Under the pieces are notes generated by a model. That model was not told the DNA's origin, did not search any database, and worked only from the letters and a program-made list of their open reading frames with translations. The position numbers and the translations under genes are program-made. From Variovorax paradoxus (GTDB lineage Bacteria; Pseudomonadota; Gammaproteobacteria; Burkholderiales; Burkholderiaceae_C), in the NCBI RefSeq assembly GCF_902712855.1, contig NZ_LR743507.1:3768001-3832000 (forward strand): 64,000 nt of DNA. The letters are read 5' to 3'. Position 1 is the first letter of the stretch. Every line of letters starts with the position of its first letter. Positions 42,408-51,264 of the stretch are shown in pieces.

Positions 42408-43442
42408 TTACTTGAACGCGACGGGCTTGCCGGACGCATCCTTCACGTCACCCCATGCCTTGGCGATGGTGGCCTTCACGCCGTCGGGCATCGGCACGTA
42501 GTCGAGGTCGTCGGCCGTCTTGTCGCCGCTCTTGTAGGCCCAGTCGAAGAACTTCAGCACCGTGGTGGCGTTGGCGGGCTTGTCCTGAACCTTCTGCATC
42601 AGGATGAAGGTGGCGCCGGTGATGGGCCATGCGCCCTTGTCGGCCTGGTTGGTCAGCACCTGGTAGAAGCTCTTACTCCAGTCGGCGCCGGAAGCGGCAG
42701 CCTTGAATGCCGAGTCGTCGGGCGACACGAAGTTGCCGGCGGCGTTCTGCATCTGTGCGTACGTCATCTTGTTCTGCTTGACGTAGGCGTATTCGACGTA
42801 GCCGATCGAGTTCGGCAGGCGGTTCACGAAGGCTGCGACGCCTTCGTTGCCCTTGCCGCCCGCACCGGTGGGCCAGTTCACGGCCGTGCCTTCACCGACC
42901 TTGGTCTTCCACTCGGCGTTGACCTTGCTCAGGTAGTTGGTGAACAGGAAGCTGGTGCCCGAGCCGTCGGCGCGGCGAACCGGGGCGATGGCTGCGTCAG
43001 GCAGGTTGATGGAAGCGTTCAGGGCCTTGATGGCGGGGTCGTTCCACTTGGTGATCTTGCCCAGGTAGATGTCGCCCAGGACCTGGCCGCTGAGCTTCAG
43101 CTCACCGGGCTTCACGCCCTGGATGTTGACCACGGGGATCACGCCGCCGATGACGGTGGGGAACTGCATCAGGCCCTTGGCCTGCAGTTCTTCGTCCTTC
43201 AGGGGAGCGTCCGAGGCGCCGAAGTCGACGGTCTTGGCTTCGATCTGCTTGAGGCCGGCACCCGAACCGACCGACTGGTAGTTGATCTTGACGCCGGTGG
43301 CCTTGTTGAAGTCGGAAGCCCACTTGGCATACAGCGGTGCCGGGAAGCTGGCGCCGGCGCCAGTCACGTCCTGGGCGAAGGCGGGGATGGAGAACATCGC
43401 GGCGATGAGGCCGGCTGTTGCAAATTTGAACGTCGTTTTCAT
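42408..43442 (-). CDS. pstS: Periplasmic phosphate-binding protein PstS
   Basis: A 344-aa protein with a signal peptide (MKTTFKFATAGLIAAMFSIP, cleavage after AFA). Phosphate-binding motifs: VTGAGASFPAPLYAKWASDF, YQSVGSGAGLKQIEAKTVDF-GASD, and RADGSGTSFLFTNYLSKVN. AAGGAAG sits upstream of ATG 43442. First gene of pstSCAB-phoU and preceded by a Pho box. Confidence 0.97.
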   Translation of the reverse strand: MKTTFKFATAGLIAAMFSIPAFAQDVTGAGASFPAPLYAKWASDFNKATGVKINYQSVGSGAGLKQIEAKTVDFGASDAPLKDEELQAKGLMQFPTVIGGVIPVVNIQGVKPGELKLSGQVLGDIYLGKITKWNDPAIKALNASINLPDAAIAPVRRADGSGTSFLFTNYLSKVNAEWKTKVGEGTAVNWPTGAGGKGNEGVAAFVNRLPNSIGYVEYAYVKQNKMTYAQMQNAAGNFVSPDDSAFKAAASGADWSKSFYQVLTNQADKGAWPITGATFILMQKVQDKPANATTVLKFFDWAYKSGDKTADDLDYVPMPDGVKATIAKAWGDVKDASGKPVAFK

Positions 43443-43506
43443 GAAGCTTCCTTTTAGAGGTCAGAAGTAGTCCCTTTCGGGCTTGGGACGGACTCTAAAA
43501 AGCTTC

Positions 43507-43524
43507 TGTGACATCACTGTGACA
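43507..43524 (-). promoter_or_regulatory. Pho box for pstSCAB-phoU
   Basis: On the minus strand TGTCACA-GTGA-TGTCACA: two identical 7-bp repeats with an 11-bp period, matching the PhoB consensus (CTGTCAT-N4-CTGTCAC). It ends 65 bp before the pstS ATG, with a -10-like TAGAGT about 11 bp downstream. Confidence 0.88.
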
Positions 43525-43574
43525 CCCCTCTGTCGAGGGAAAATGCGCTTCTTTCCCCTTCGGCCCATGTGACG

Positions 43575-43592
43575 CTGTCACATAAACGTCAT
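43575..43592 (+). promoter_or_regulatory. Pho box upstream of ppx
   Basis: CTGTCAC-ATAA-ACGTCAT on the plus strand: 7-bp repeats with a 4-bp AT-rich spacer, as PhoB sites have. It lies 115 bp before the ppx ATG and 50 bp from the oppositely directed pstS Pho box. Confidence 0.78.
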
Positions 43593-43706
43593 GTGCCGCG
43601 CCTAGCCTTCCGGACCTCGCCGCTGGCGCGATGGACAGGCGGTGCGCCCTGGGACGGCGCTACGATCAAACACAACAAAGACACCCCCGCTTTTCTTCGG
43701 ATTCAC

Positions 43707-45227
43707 ATGCAAAACGGCACCCGCCTCGCAGCAGTCGACCTGGGCTCGAACAGTTTCCGGCTCGAAATCGGCCAGGTCGACCATGGCCAGATCCATCGCA
43801 CCGAGTACCTCAAGGAGACGGTTCGCCAGGGCAACGGGCTGGACAGCGCCCGCAATCTCACCACCGAGGCGATGCAGCGCGGCTGGGACGCCCTCGCCCG
43901 CTTCGGCGAGCGTCTGGCCGGCTTCAAGCGCTCCCAGGTTCGCGCCGTGGCCACGCAGACGCTGCGCGAAGCGCGCAACCGCGAGGAGTTCCTGCTGCGC
44001 GCGCGCACCATCCTGGGCTTCGGCATCGACGTGATCCCGGGCCGGGAAGAAGCCCGCCTTATCTATCAGGGTGTTGCGCACATGCTGCCCCACACCGACG
44101 CATCCGACTCCGAACGGCGCCTGGTTGTCGACATCGGCGGGCGCTCCACCGAAATGATCATCGGCCAGGCTCTGGTGGCCGATCGCATGGAGTCCTACCG
44201 CGTGGGCAGCGTCGCCTGGTCGATGAAGCATTTCGGCGAAGGCCAGTTCACCGCCGCCGCCTTCCGCGCCGCCGAAGTGGCGGCCAAGGCGGTGCTCGAC
44301 GACGCGCTCGCCGGCTACACCCGAGACCAGTGGGACGTGGCTTACGGCGCTTCCGGCACCATCGGCGCGGTGGGCGACGTGCTGGCTGCGTCGGGCGCCG
44401 AACCCGGCCTGGTCACGCGCGAAGGCCTCGACTGGCTGCTCGACCGCCTGCTGAAGGCCGGCAGCGTCGACAAGCTGCGCGTCGAAGGCATGCGCGAAGA
44501 CCGCAAGGCCGTCATCGGCGGCGGCGTGAGCGTGCTGCGCGCCGTGTTCGACCTGCTCGGCATCGAGGAAATGAAAGTTGCCCAAGGCGCGCTGCGCCAT
44601 GGCGTGCTTTATGAACTGCTGGAACGCGACGACAGCGTGGCCGACATGCGCACTGCCACCGTCGCGCGGCTGGCCAACCGCTTTGCCGTGGACGCTGCGC
44701 AGGCCAAGCGCGTGGGCGACACCGCCGCCACGCTGTTCGTGCAACTCTCGCCGGCCGCGCGTGGCGGCAGCACCTCGAGCCGCGCTGGCCGCGCGCTGCG
44801 CAAGCTGGGCTGGGCTGCACAGCTGCATGAAATCGGCACCCAGGTCTCGCACAGCGACTACCACAAGCATGGCGCCTACATCCTCGACAACTGCGACGCA
44901 CCCGGTTTCGCGGTGAACGAGATGCACGCACTCGGCCAACTGGTGCTGGGCCAGCGCGGCAAGCTGCGCAAGCTCGAGCTGGTGCTGGACGATGAAACCT
45001 TCGTCATGCAGTTGCTGTCGCTGCGGCTGGCGATCATCCTGTGCCATGCGCGCCGGGACCCCGATCCGCAGGCGCTCCACCTGGCGGCGCTGGGCGCACG
45101 CGCCTTCACGATTGCCTGTGCGCCCGACTGGGCCGAGGCCTATCCGCAATCCGCGCATCTGCTGCGCGAGGAAGTGCTCGCCTGGCAGAAGACCAGTTAC
45201 TGGCGAGTGGAACTGAGCGGCTGCTGA
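43707..45227 (+). CDS. ppx: Exopolyphosphatase/guanosine pentaphosphate phosphohydrolase (Ppx/GppA family)
   Basis: A 506-aa protein of the ASKHA fold. N-terminal phosphate-binding motif LAAVDLGSNSFRLEIGQVDH; YLKETVRQGNGLDSARNLTT; IPGREEARLIYQGVAHML; and VVDIGGRSTEMIIGQALVAD with the second phosphate loop. The C-terminal half is an HD-like helical domain (EIGTQVSHSDYHKHGAYILD). It degrades polyphosphate or pppGpp. The start is ATG 43707. Divergent from pstS, with a Pho box. Confidence 0.94.
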   Translation: MQNGTRLAAVDLGSNSFRLEIGQVDHGQIHRTEYLKETVRQGNGLDSARNLTTEAMQRGWDALARFGERLAGFKRSQVRAVATQTLREARNREEFLLRARTILGFGIDVIPGREEARLIYQGVAHMLPHTDASDSERRLVVDIGGRSTEMIIGQALVADRMESYRVGSVAWSMKHFGEGQFTAAAFRAAEVAAKAVLDDALAGYTRDQWDVAYGASGTIGAVGDVLAASGAEPGLVTREGLDWLLDRLLKAGSVDKLRVEGMREDRKAVIGGGVSVLRAVFDLLGIEEMKVAQGALRHGVLYELLERDDSVADMRTATVARLANRFAVDAAQAKRVGDTAATLFVQLSPAARGGSTSSRAGRALRKLGWAAQLHEIGTQVSHSDYHKHGAYILDNCDAPGFAVNEMHALGQLVLGQRGKLRKLELVLDDETFVMQLLSLRLAIILCHARRDPDPQALHLAALGARAFTIACAPDWAEAYPQSAHLLREEVLAWQKTSYWRVELSGC

Positions 45228-45263
45228 GCCGACCCGCACCCAACCTTTTCTTCAGCCAGCCAG

Positions 45264-45725
45264 CTAAAGCAGCTCAGGCGACTGCACCGTCACCACGACG
45301 GTCTGCACGTCGCCGTCGCGCTCGCGTGTACGGATCCACCACAGCGCGCCCTTGCGCACGGGGCAGCTGTCCTGCTTGAGCCCCAGCAGCAACGAGATTG
45401 CCTGGCCCACCGACGGCTGGTGGCCGATCATCAGCACCACCGACTTGCCATTGGGCCAGCCGGCCGCGCCGAGCAGCGCTTCGGCCGTGGTGTCGGGCGC
45501 CAGCTCGGGGCGCAGCTTGTACTTGCGGCCCAGCGCCAGCGCGGTCTGCTCGCAACGCCGCGCGGGGCTGCAGATGATGCGCGTGCCGTCGGGCAGCTGC
45601 CGGTCGAGCCAGCTGGCCATGCGCTTGGCCTGCTTTTCGCCGCGTGCGGTGAGGGAGCGCTGCATGTCGTCGCACCCCTCGGTCCAGTCATCGGCTTCCG
45701 CGTGGCGCCAGAAGATCAAGTCCAT
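45264..45725 (-). CDS. sixA: Phosphohistidine phosphatase SixA
   Basis: A 153-aa histidine-phosphatase-family protein. Catalytic R-H-A-E motif at the N-terminus (MDLIFWRHAEADDW), then CSPARRCEQTALALG, and the second histidine in VVLMIGHQPSVGQAISLLLG. SixA removes phosphate from histidine of phosphorelay proteins. The start is ATG 45725; ATGs at 45731 and 45758 are upstream alternatives, the last inside a hairpin. Between ppx and ppk, a common arrangement. Confidence 0.92.
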   Translation of the reverse strand: MDLIFWRHAEADDWTEGCDDMQRSLTARGEKQAKRMASWLDRQLPDGTRIICSPARRCEQTALALGRKYKLRPELAPDTTAEALLGAAGWPNGKSVVLMIGHQPSVGQAISLLLGLKQDSCPVRKGALWWIRTRERDGDVQTVVVTVQSPELL

Positions 45726-45750
45726 GGTCATGGTCTTTCGGTCGTCAAGG

Positions 45751-45792
45751 TCTGTCATCGACCAGACGCATGCGCGTTTGATCGGTGACAGA
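45751..45792. repeat. Long near-perfect inverted repeat between ppk and sixA
   Basis: Arms of 19 nt (TCTGTCATCGACCAGACGC and GCGTTTGATCGGTGACAGA) flank a 4-nt loop; 16 of 19 positions pair as Watson-Crick and two others as G-T. It ends 3 bp before the ppk stop codon at 45795. No T tract follows, so it may be an mRNA processing or stability element. Confidence 0.55.
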
Positions 45793-45794
45793 CC

Positions 45795-47933
45795 CTAGTT
45801 GTTGGCTGCATCGCGCAGATGCCCTCGAGATGCGTAGCGGTCCATGAGCGCCGACTGCGCACCGTGCGACTCGATGGCGCGCGACGCGCCCTCTTCGCCC
45901 TTGTGCGTGTCGTGGTTGACGCGCCTGTAGATGCCGTCTGCCCCAAGGTCCCAGGCGTCGCGCCCGTCGTGGAGGTACGCCACGAGGCATTCGTCGATCA
46001 GGCGCTGGCGCAGGCCGGGGTCGGTCACGGGCCAGGCCAGCTCGATGCGACGCATCATGTTGCGGTTCATCCAGTCCGCACTCGAGAGGTACAGCGACTC
46101 GTCCTCGCCGTTACGGAAATAGAAGACCCGCGAATGTTCCAGGAAGCGGCCGATCACCGAGCGCACGCGGATGTTGTCGGTCAGTCCCGGGACCTGCGCG
46201 GGCAGCGTGCATGCACCGCGAACGATCAGGTCGATCTTGACGCCCTTCTGCCCCGCCCGCATCAGCGCGCCGATGATCTCTTCGTCGGTCAGCGCATTCA
46301 TCTTGGCGACGATGCGCGTCGGCTCGCCCAGCGCGGCGGCCGCGCCCAGCGCGTCGATCTGCGCCACGATGTTCTTGTGCAGGTCGAACGGCGCCAGCCA
46401 CATGCGGTTGAGCCTGGGCAGCCGGCTCTGGCTGGCCAGGTGCACGAACACCGCTTCCATGTCGGAGGTCATCAGCGGGTCGGCGGTGAGATGGCTGATG
46501 TCGGTATACAGCCGCGCGGTGCGCGGGTTGTAGTTGCCTGTGGAGAGATGGCCGTAGCGGCGCATCTGCTTGCCCTCGCGGCGCGTCACCAGCAGCATCT
46601 TGGCGTGCGTCTTCAGACCGACCACGCCATACACCACCTGTGCACCGATCGACTCGAGCATCTCGGCCCAGTTGATGTTGGCTTCCTCGTCGAAGCGCGC
46701 CTTCAGCTCCACCACCACCGTGACTTCCTTGCCGCGGCGCACGGCTTCGCGCAGCAGGTCCATCAGTTCCGAATCGGCGCCGGTGCGGTAAATGGTCTGC
46801 TTGATCGCCAGCACCTGCGGGTCGAGCACCGCCTCGCGCAGGAACGCGAGCACGCCGTCGAAGCTCTCGAACGGCTGGTGGATCAGCACGTCGCCGCGCT
46901 GCAGGCGTTCGAAGAACGACTGCGAGGGCGACAGCGTGACCGGGTAGGACGCCGAATATGGCGGAAAGCGCAGCTTCGGCTCCTCGAGCAGGTCGGCCAG
47001 TTGCGTGAAGCGGGCCAGGTTCACCGGCCCGTGCACGCGGTACAGCGCCTGCGGCGGCAGATTGAACTGCGCCAGCAGGAAGCTGGCGAGCGACTCGGCA
47101 CAGCTTGCCGACACCTCCAGCCGCACGGCCTGACCGTAGTGGCGGTGCTGCAGACCCTGGCGCAATGCAGTGCGCAGGTTCTTCACGTCTTCCTCGTCCA
47201 CCGCGAGGTCGGAATGCCGCGTCACGCGGAACTGCGAGAAATCGCCCACCTCGCGCCCCACGAACATGCTTGCAAGGTGCGCGCGCACCACGCTCGACAG
47301 CGCCACGAACAGCGTCTTGCCGTCCGAGACCTTGGCCGGCATCTTGATCAGGCGCGGAAGAACGCGGGGCACCTTCACGATCTGGATCGGGTTCTCGCGC
47401 CCGAAGGCGTCCTTGCCGCCGAGGCGAACGATGAAGTTCAGCGACTTGTTGGCCACCTGCGGGAACGGGTGCGCAGGATCGAGCCCGACGGGAATCAGCA
47501 GCGGGCGCACTTCGCGCTCGAAATACTCGCTGACCCATTTGCGCTGCGCCGGGTTGCGCTCGCCGTGCGAAATGATGTGGATGCCGTACGTGGCGAAGGT
47601 CGGCATCAGCTCGTCGTTGTACAGCGCGTACTGTCGCGCCACGAGCGTGTGGGCCGCCTCGGCCAGGCGCTCGAACGACTCCACCGTGTAGGTGCCCTTG
47701 TGATCGCCGGCGCTGCCCGCGATCAGGTGAGGTGCGGCGCGGACTTCGAAGAACTCGTCGAGATTGGACGAAACGATGCAGAGGTAGCGAAGCCGCTCTA
47801 TCAGCGGAACCTCGGGCCGATGCGCCCAGTCGAGCACCCGCTCATTGAACGACAGGATGCTGTGGTCGCGGTCGAGCAGCGTGAACGTGGGTGCAGCGAG
47901 GGCTGGCAGCCGGTCTGCCGAGGCGGGGGTCAT
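45795..47933 (-). CDS. ppk: Polyphosphate kinase 1
   Basis: A 712-aa enzyme that makes polyphosphate from ATP. In order: LLDRDHSILSFNERVLDWAH (N domain), SSNLDEFFEVRAA, PFPQVANKSLNFIV, DVLIHQPFESFDGVLAFLRE, TIYRTGADSELMDLLREAVR, KARFDEEANINWAEMLESIG, VVYGVVGLKTHAKMLLVTRR with the phosphohistidine, and YLSSADWMNRNMMRRIELAW. The start is ATG 47933 (MTPASADR); the longer frame runs into the Pho boxes. Downstream are the hairpin and sixA. Confidence 0.96.
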   Translation of the reverse strand: MTPASADRLPALAAPTFTLLDRDHSILSFNERVLDWAHRPEVPLIERLRYLCIVSSNLDEFFEVRAAPHLIAGSAGDHKGTYTVESFERLAEAAHTLVARQYALYNDELMPTFATYGIHIISHGERNPAQRKWVSEYFEREVRPLLIPVGLDPAHPFPQVANKSLNFIVRLGGKDAFGRENPIQIVKVPRVLPRLIKMPAKVSDGKTLFVALSSVVRAHLASMFVGREVGDFSQFRVTRHSDLAVDEEDVKNLRTALRQGLQHRHYGQAVRLEVSASCAESLASFLLAQFNLPPQALYRVHGPVNLARFTQLADLLEEPKLRFPPYSASYPVTLSPSQSFFERLQRGDVLIHQPFESFDGVLAFLREAVLDPQVLAIKQTIYRTGADSELMDLLREAVRRGKEVTVVVELKARFDEEANINWAEMLESIGAQVVYGVVGLKTHAKMLLVTRREGKQMRRYGHLSTGNYNPRTARLYTDISHLTADPLMTSDMEAVFVHLASQSRLPRLNRMWLAPFDLHKNIVAQIDALGAAAALGEPTRIVAKMNALTDEEIIGALMRAGQKGVKIDLIVRGACTLPAQVPGLTDNIRVRSVIGRFLEHSRVFYFRNGEDESLYLSSADWMNRNMMRRIELAWPVTDPGLRQRLIDECLVAYLHDGRDAWDLGADGIYRRVNHDTHKGEEGASRAIESHGAQSALMDRYASRGHLRDAANN

Positions 47934-48002
47934 GGGAGCGGATTCTGGAGCAAGCGGCACGGGAGCACACGTAGGCGGAAATATGACAGTGTCGACGTCG
48001 TT

Positions 48003-48032
48003 TGTGACGTTCTCATGACATTCCCGTGACGC
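48003..48032 (-). promoter_or_regulatory. Triple Pho box upstream of ppk
   Basis: On the minus strand the GTCA core occurs three times at exactly 11-bp spacing (48030, 48019, 48008), within CGTCACG-GGA-ATGTCAT-GAGA-ACGTCAC. This is an extended PhoB site of three half-sites, 70-100 bp upstream of the ppk ATG. Confidence 0.8.
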
Positions 48033-48124
48033 GTCCGGAGCCCCGGCCACTCTGGCCTTGTGCGGCTCCATCATGCCTGGAGCCAAGGTGGCCGGCCCGT
48101 TGTGTGACAGGACGGCCGGTGGTT

Positions 48125-49027
48125 TCATGCGCCCAGGAAGTGCTTGCGGTATCGCGCCGGCAGGTCGTCGATGCGCATCAGCATGGGCAGATCCGCGGCG
48201 TTGAAGTCCGGATCCCAGGCCGGGGCGCCGAGTACCTTGGCGCCCAGGCGCAGGTAGCCCTTGATGAGCGCCGGCGGCTCCACGTCGAGCGTGCTGTCCA
48301 GCCTATCGACCGGCAGCGGCAGGCGCGGCTGCACCTGATATTGGATGGGAGCCATGTGGGTGGCCGACACCTGGCGCCAGATGCTGGCAGCGGCATCGCC
48401 GTTGGTCACGCCGTTGTGTGACATCGGAATGCTGGCACAGCCGATCATCGTGTCCAGCTTGTTGCGATGCATGAAGCCAGCCAGCGCGCCCCACAGGGCC
48501 AGGATCACGCCGCCCTGGCGGTGCTCTGGGTGCACGCAGCTGCGCCCCAGTTCGACCATGCGTTCGCGCAGGTCCCGCAGGCGGGTCAGGTCGAACTCGG
48601 TATCGCTGTAGGTGCTGCCCACGCGGCGAGCCTGGGCGGGCGTCAGCACGCGGTAGGTGCCGATGACCTGCTGCGTCAGTTCGTCGCGCACCAGCAGGTG
48701 TTCGCAGAAATCGTCGAACAGGTCGATGTCGTGGCCGGCCAGCGGCGAGGAGACCCGAGCGCCCATTTCGCCGACGAACACGTCGTAGCGCAGTCGCTGG
48801 GCGGCGCGCACATCGTCGAGGTGGCGGGCCCAGCCCACGGTGATGCCTTGCCTGGATTCGACGGCGGGCGGCAGGATGACAGCCGGGGCCGGAACGGAGA
48901 CAACAGAGGGAGCCGACGGCATCGATGTCTGGGCAGCGGTGGAGACACCCGTTGCGGGAGCGGGCCACAAGGCCGCGCGCAGCCCGATCTGCGAAAGCGG
49001 AAACGTCGGGTTGGGCAGTTCTTTCAT
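48125..49027 (-). CDS. olsB: OlsB-like L-ornithine N(alpha)-acyltransferase (GNAT fold)
   Basis: A 300-aa protein of the hemolysin/OlsB family: ARHLDDVRAAQRLRYDVFVG, EMGARVSSPLAGHDIDLFDD-FCEHLLVRD, IGTYRVLTPAQARRVGSTYS, DLRERMVELGRSCVHPEHRQ and the C-terminal ALIKGYLRLGAKVLGAPAWD. OlsB transfers a 3-hydroxyacyl chain to ornithine, the first step to phosphorus-free ornithine lipids. ATG 49027 with AAGGG upstream; the open frame extends 17 codons further. Divergent from the FAD fusion gene and next to ppk. Assigned by family pattern. Confidence 0.82.
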   Translation of the reverse strand: MKELPNPTFPLSQIGLRAALWPAPATGVSTAAQTSMPSAPSVVSVPAPAVILPPAVESRQGITVGWARHLDDVRAAQRLRYDVFVGEMGARVSSPLAGHDIDLFDDFCEHLLVRDELTQQVIGTYRVLTPAQARRVGSTYSDTEFDLTRLRDLRERMVELGRSCVHPEHRQGGVILALWGALAGFMHRNKLDTMIGCASIPMSHNGVTNGDAAASIWRQVSATHMAPIQYQVQPRLPLPVDRLDSTLDVEPPALIKGYLRLGAKVLGAPAWDPDFNAADLPMLMRIDDLPARYRKHFLGA

Positions 49028-49203
49028 GGGGAACCCTTTCTGCCGAGGGAGTCTCGGCACCTGCCATGAAGCGTGCATGTCAGCGAGATTGCAGCTGCGT
49101 GACGGTGTTACACCCCGTCAAAACACGGGCGAAGCCGCGCCAGCATTGCGTACGCACCGGAACCTCCGTTTAATGCGGTGGATTCGCGACACGGAGTTTC
49201 CGC

Positions 49204-50883
49204 ATGGCCCTCGACCCGAACGGCACCGACAGCAGCCGCCACCATCAGACCTTTCCCGTCCTCAGCGACACCGAGATCGCGCGCATTGCACGCTTCGGCA
49301 CCGTCCAGCAGTTCGCGCGCGGCGCCCGGCTTTTCACCGCGGGTGAAACCGGCCCCGGCATGTTCGTGCTGCTCAAGGGCGTGGTGGCCGTGACCCAGCG
49401 TGACGGACTCGGCCATGTCGTACCGATCGTTCGGCAGGGGCCGGGCGAATTCCTGGCCGAAGTCGGCCAGCTGAGCGGCCGCCCGGCGCTGGTCGACGGC
49501 CAGGCCGAAGAAGACGTCGAGGCCCTGCTTGTCTCGCCTGCGCAACTGCGCGCGCTGCTGGTGGCGGAGGCCGACCTGGGCGAACGCATCACGCGCGCGC
49601 TGATCCTGCGGCGCGTGGCGCTCATCGAGTCGGGCGCCAGCGGGCCGGTGCTGATCGGCGCGCCGCAGTCGGCCAACATGGCACGGCTGGAGAACTTTCT
49701 GCGGCGCAACGGCTACCCGTATCACGTGGTCGATGCCGAGCACGATCCGGACGCCGCTGCCCTGCTCGCCCAATACGGCGCCGGCAAGCTGCTCGCCGTG
49801 TGCCCCGACGGCTCCGTGCTCGTCAACCCCGAAGACGATGCGCTCGCGCGCTGCCTGGGCATGGTCGACACCGCCGAACGCGACGAGCTGTTCGACGTGG
49901 CGGTGGTCGGCGCAGGGCCGGCCGGACTCGCCACCGCGGTGTATGCCGCCTCCGAGGGCCTTCGCGTCATCGTGCTCGACTGCCGCGCCTTCGGCGGCCA
50001 GGCCGGCGCCAGCGCCCGCATCGAGAACTACCTGGGCTTTCCGACCGGCATCTCGGGCCAGGCGCTGGCGGGCCGCGCCTACGTGCAGGCACAGAAGTTC
50101 GGCGTCGAGATGCTCATTCCGGCGAAGGTGACTTCGCTCGACTGCTCGCGCGAAAACGACCTCGGCAGCCTGCGCATCGCGCTCGCCGACGGGCGCACCA
50201 TCAACGCGCGCACCGTGGTCGTCGCCAGCGGCGCGCGGTACCGCCGCCCGAACGTGCCGCGCCTGGGCGAATTCGAAGGCCGAGGCATCTGGTACTGGGC
50301 CTCGGCCATCGAAGCCAAGATCTGCGCTCATCAGGAGGTAGCGCTGGTCGGCGGCGGCAATTCGGCCGGGCAGGCGGCGGTGTTCCTGTCGCGGCATGCA
50401 GCCAAGGTCAACGTTCTGGTGCGCGGGCCTTCGCTGGCGGCCAGCATGTCGCGCTACCTCATCGACCGCATCGAGGCCACGTCCAACATCTCGCTGCAGC
50501 CCTACACGGAACTCGTGCGCCTCCATGGCGGCTCCGACGAAGGCCTGACGGGTGCGACATGGCGCTGTCACACCACAGGCGCCGAACATGACTGCCCCGC
50601 GCGCAACATCTTCCTGTTCGTGGGCGCAGAACCCGAAACCACCTGGCTCGGTGGATGCGGCGTGGCGGTCGACAAGCACGGCTTCGTGCTGACCGGCGCC
50701 GCCGCGAGCAGCGGTTTTCCGGCACGCCCGGCCACCCAGCTCGAGTCGAGCGTGCCGGGCGTGTTCGCGGTCGGCGACGTGCGTTCGGGTTCGGTCAAAC
50801 GCGTGGGCGGCGCCATCGGCGAAGGCGCTGCGGCCGTCGCATTGATTCACCAGCACCTGTCGCAGTCCACCGCGGTGGCGTGA
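49204..50883 (+). CDS. Cyclic nucleotide-binding domain/thioredoxin reductase-like FAD oxidoreductase fusion
   Basis: A 559-aa protein. Residues 20-130 form a cyclic-nucleotide-binding fold (FGTVQQFARGARLFTAGETG, FVLLKGVVAVTQRDGLGHVV, PGEFLAEVGQLSGRP). A thioredoxin-like segment (about 145-215; VLIGAPQSANMARLENFLRR) follows. Then a TrxR-like module: FAD site VAVVGAGPAGLATAVYAASE, ENYLGFPTGISGQAL, NADPH site EVALVGGGNSAGQAAVFLSR and GVFAVGDVRSGSVKRV. The TrxR redox CxxC is missing (YWASAIEAKIC in its place). Followed 32 bp later by a UBP zinc-finger gene. Substrate unknown. Confidence 0.88.
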   Translation: MALDPNGTDSSRHHQTFPVLSDTEIARIARFGTVQQFARGARLFTAGETGPGMFVLLKGVVAVTQRDGLGHVVPIVRQGPGEFLAEVGQLSGRPALVDGQAEEDVEALLVSPAQLRALLVAEADLGERITRALILRRVALIESGASGPVLIGAPQSANMARLENFLRRNGYPYHVVDAEHDPDAAALLAQYGAGKLLAVCPDGSVLVNPEDDALARCLGMVDTAERDELFDVAVVGAGPAGLATAVYAASEGLRVIVLDCRAFGGQAGASARIENYLGFPTGISGQALAGRAYVQAQKFGVEMLIPAKVTSLDCSRENDLGSLRIALADGRTINARTVVVASGARYRRPNVPRLGEFEGRGIWYWASAIEAKICAHQEVALVGGGNSAGQAAVFLSRHAAKVNVLVRGPSLAASMSRYLIDRIEATSNISLQPYTELVRLHGGSDEGLTGATWRCHTTGAEHDCPARNIFLFVGAEPETTWLGGCGVAVDKHGFVLTGAAASSGFPARPATQLESSVPGVFAVGDVRSGSVKRVGGAIGEGAAAVALIHQHLSQSTAVA

Positions 50884-50915
50884 CAGGACGACGTCATCGA
50901 AAGAGGAGTTGTCAC

Positions 50916-51179
50916 TTGCGCATCCAACCCTGCCATCACGTTCCCGCCGATATTGCGCAGCCCGACACCGCGCGCGGCTGCGAAGACTGCCTGAAGACCG
51001 GCGACACCTGGGTGCACCTTCGCCTGTGCGTGCACTGCGGTCACGTCGGCTGCTGCGACTCGTCGAAGAACCGGCATGCCACCAGGCATTCACGTGCCGA
51101 AGACCATCCTGTCATCAAGTCGCTGGAGCCGGGCGAGGACTGGATGTGGTGCAACGCGCACGAGCGGCAGGTGGGCTGA
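50916..51179 (+). CDS. UBP-type zinc-finger protein
   Basis: An 87-aa protein with TTG start and AGGAG 7 nt upstream. Cys/His pattern of a UBP/ZnF domain: CEDCLKTGDTWVHLRLCVHC, GHVGCCDSSKNRHATRHSRA, EDHPVIKSLEPGEDWMWC. In bacteria such small UBP proteins are often encoded next to CNB-TrxR fusions, as here. Likely partner of the fusion protein, possibly a redox or zinc-dependent adaptor. Confidence 0.88.
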   Translation: MRIQPCHHVPADIAQPDTARGCEDCLKTGDTWVHLRLCVHCGHVGCCDSSKNRHATRHSRAEDHPVIKSLEPGEDWMWCNAHERQVG

Positions 51180-51264
51180 ATTCCCGCGCCTGCGCGTGAT
51201 TGAAAGGCGGCGTATATGCTGCCCGGCTCCCATCCCGACACCCAACGCAAGGAGCCCGAGACAC

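Noticed and set aside
45819..48029. 736-aa plus-strand ORF antisense to ppk
   Set aside because: ppk motifs on the minus strand are complete; this frame is a shadow.
49028..49203. Pho box before the olsB-like gene
   Set aside because: Only isolated CGTCAC-like half-sites occur; no second repeat at 11-bp spacing.
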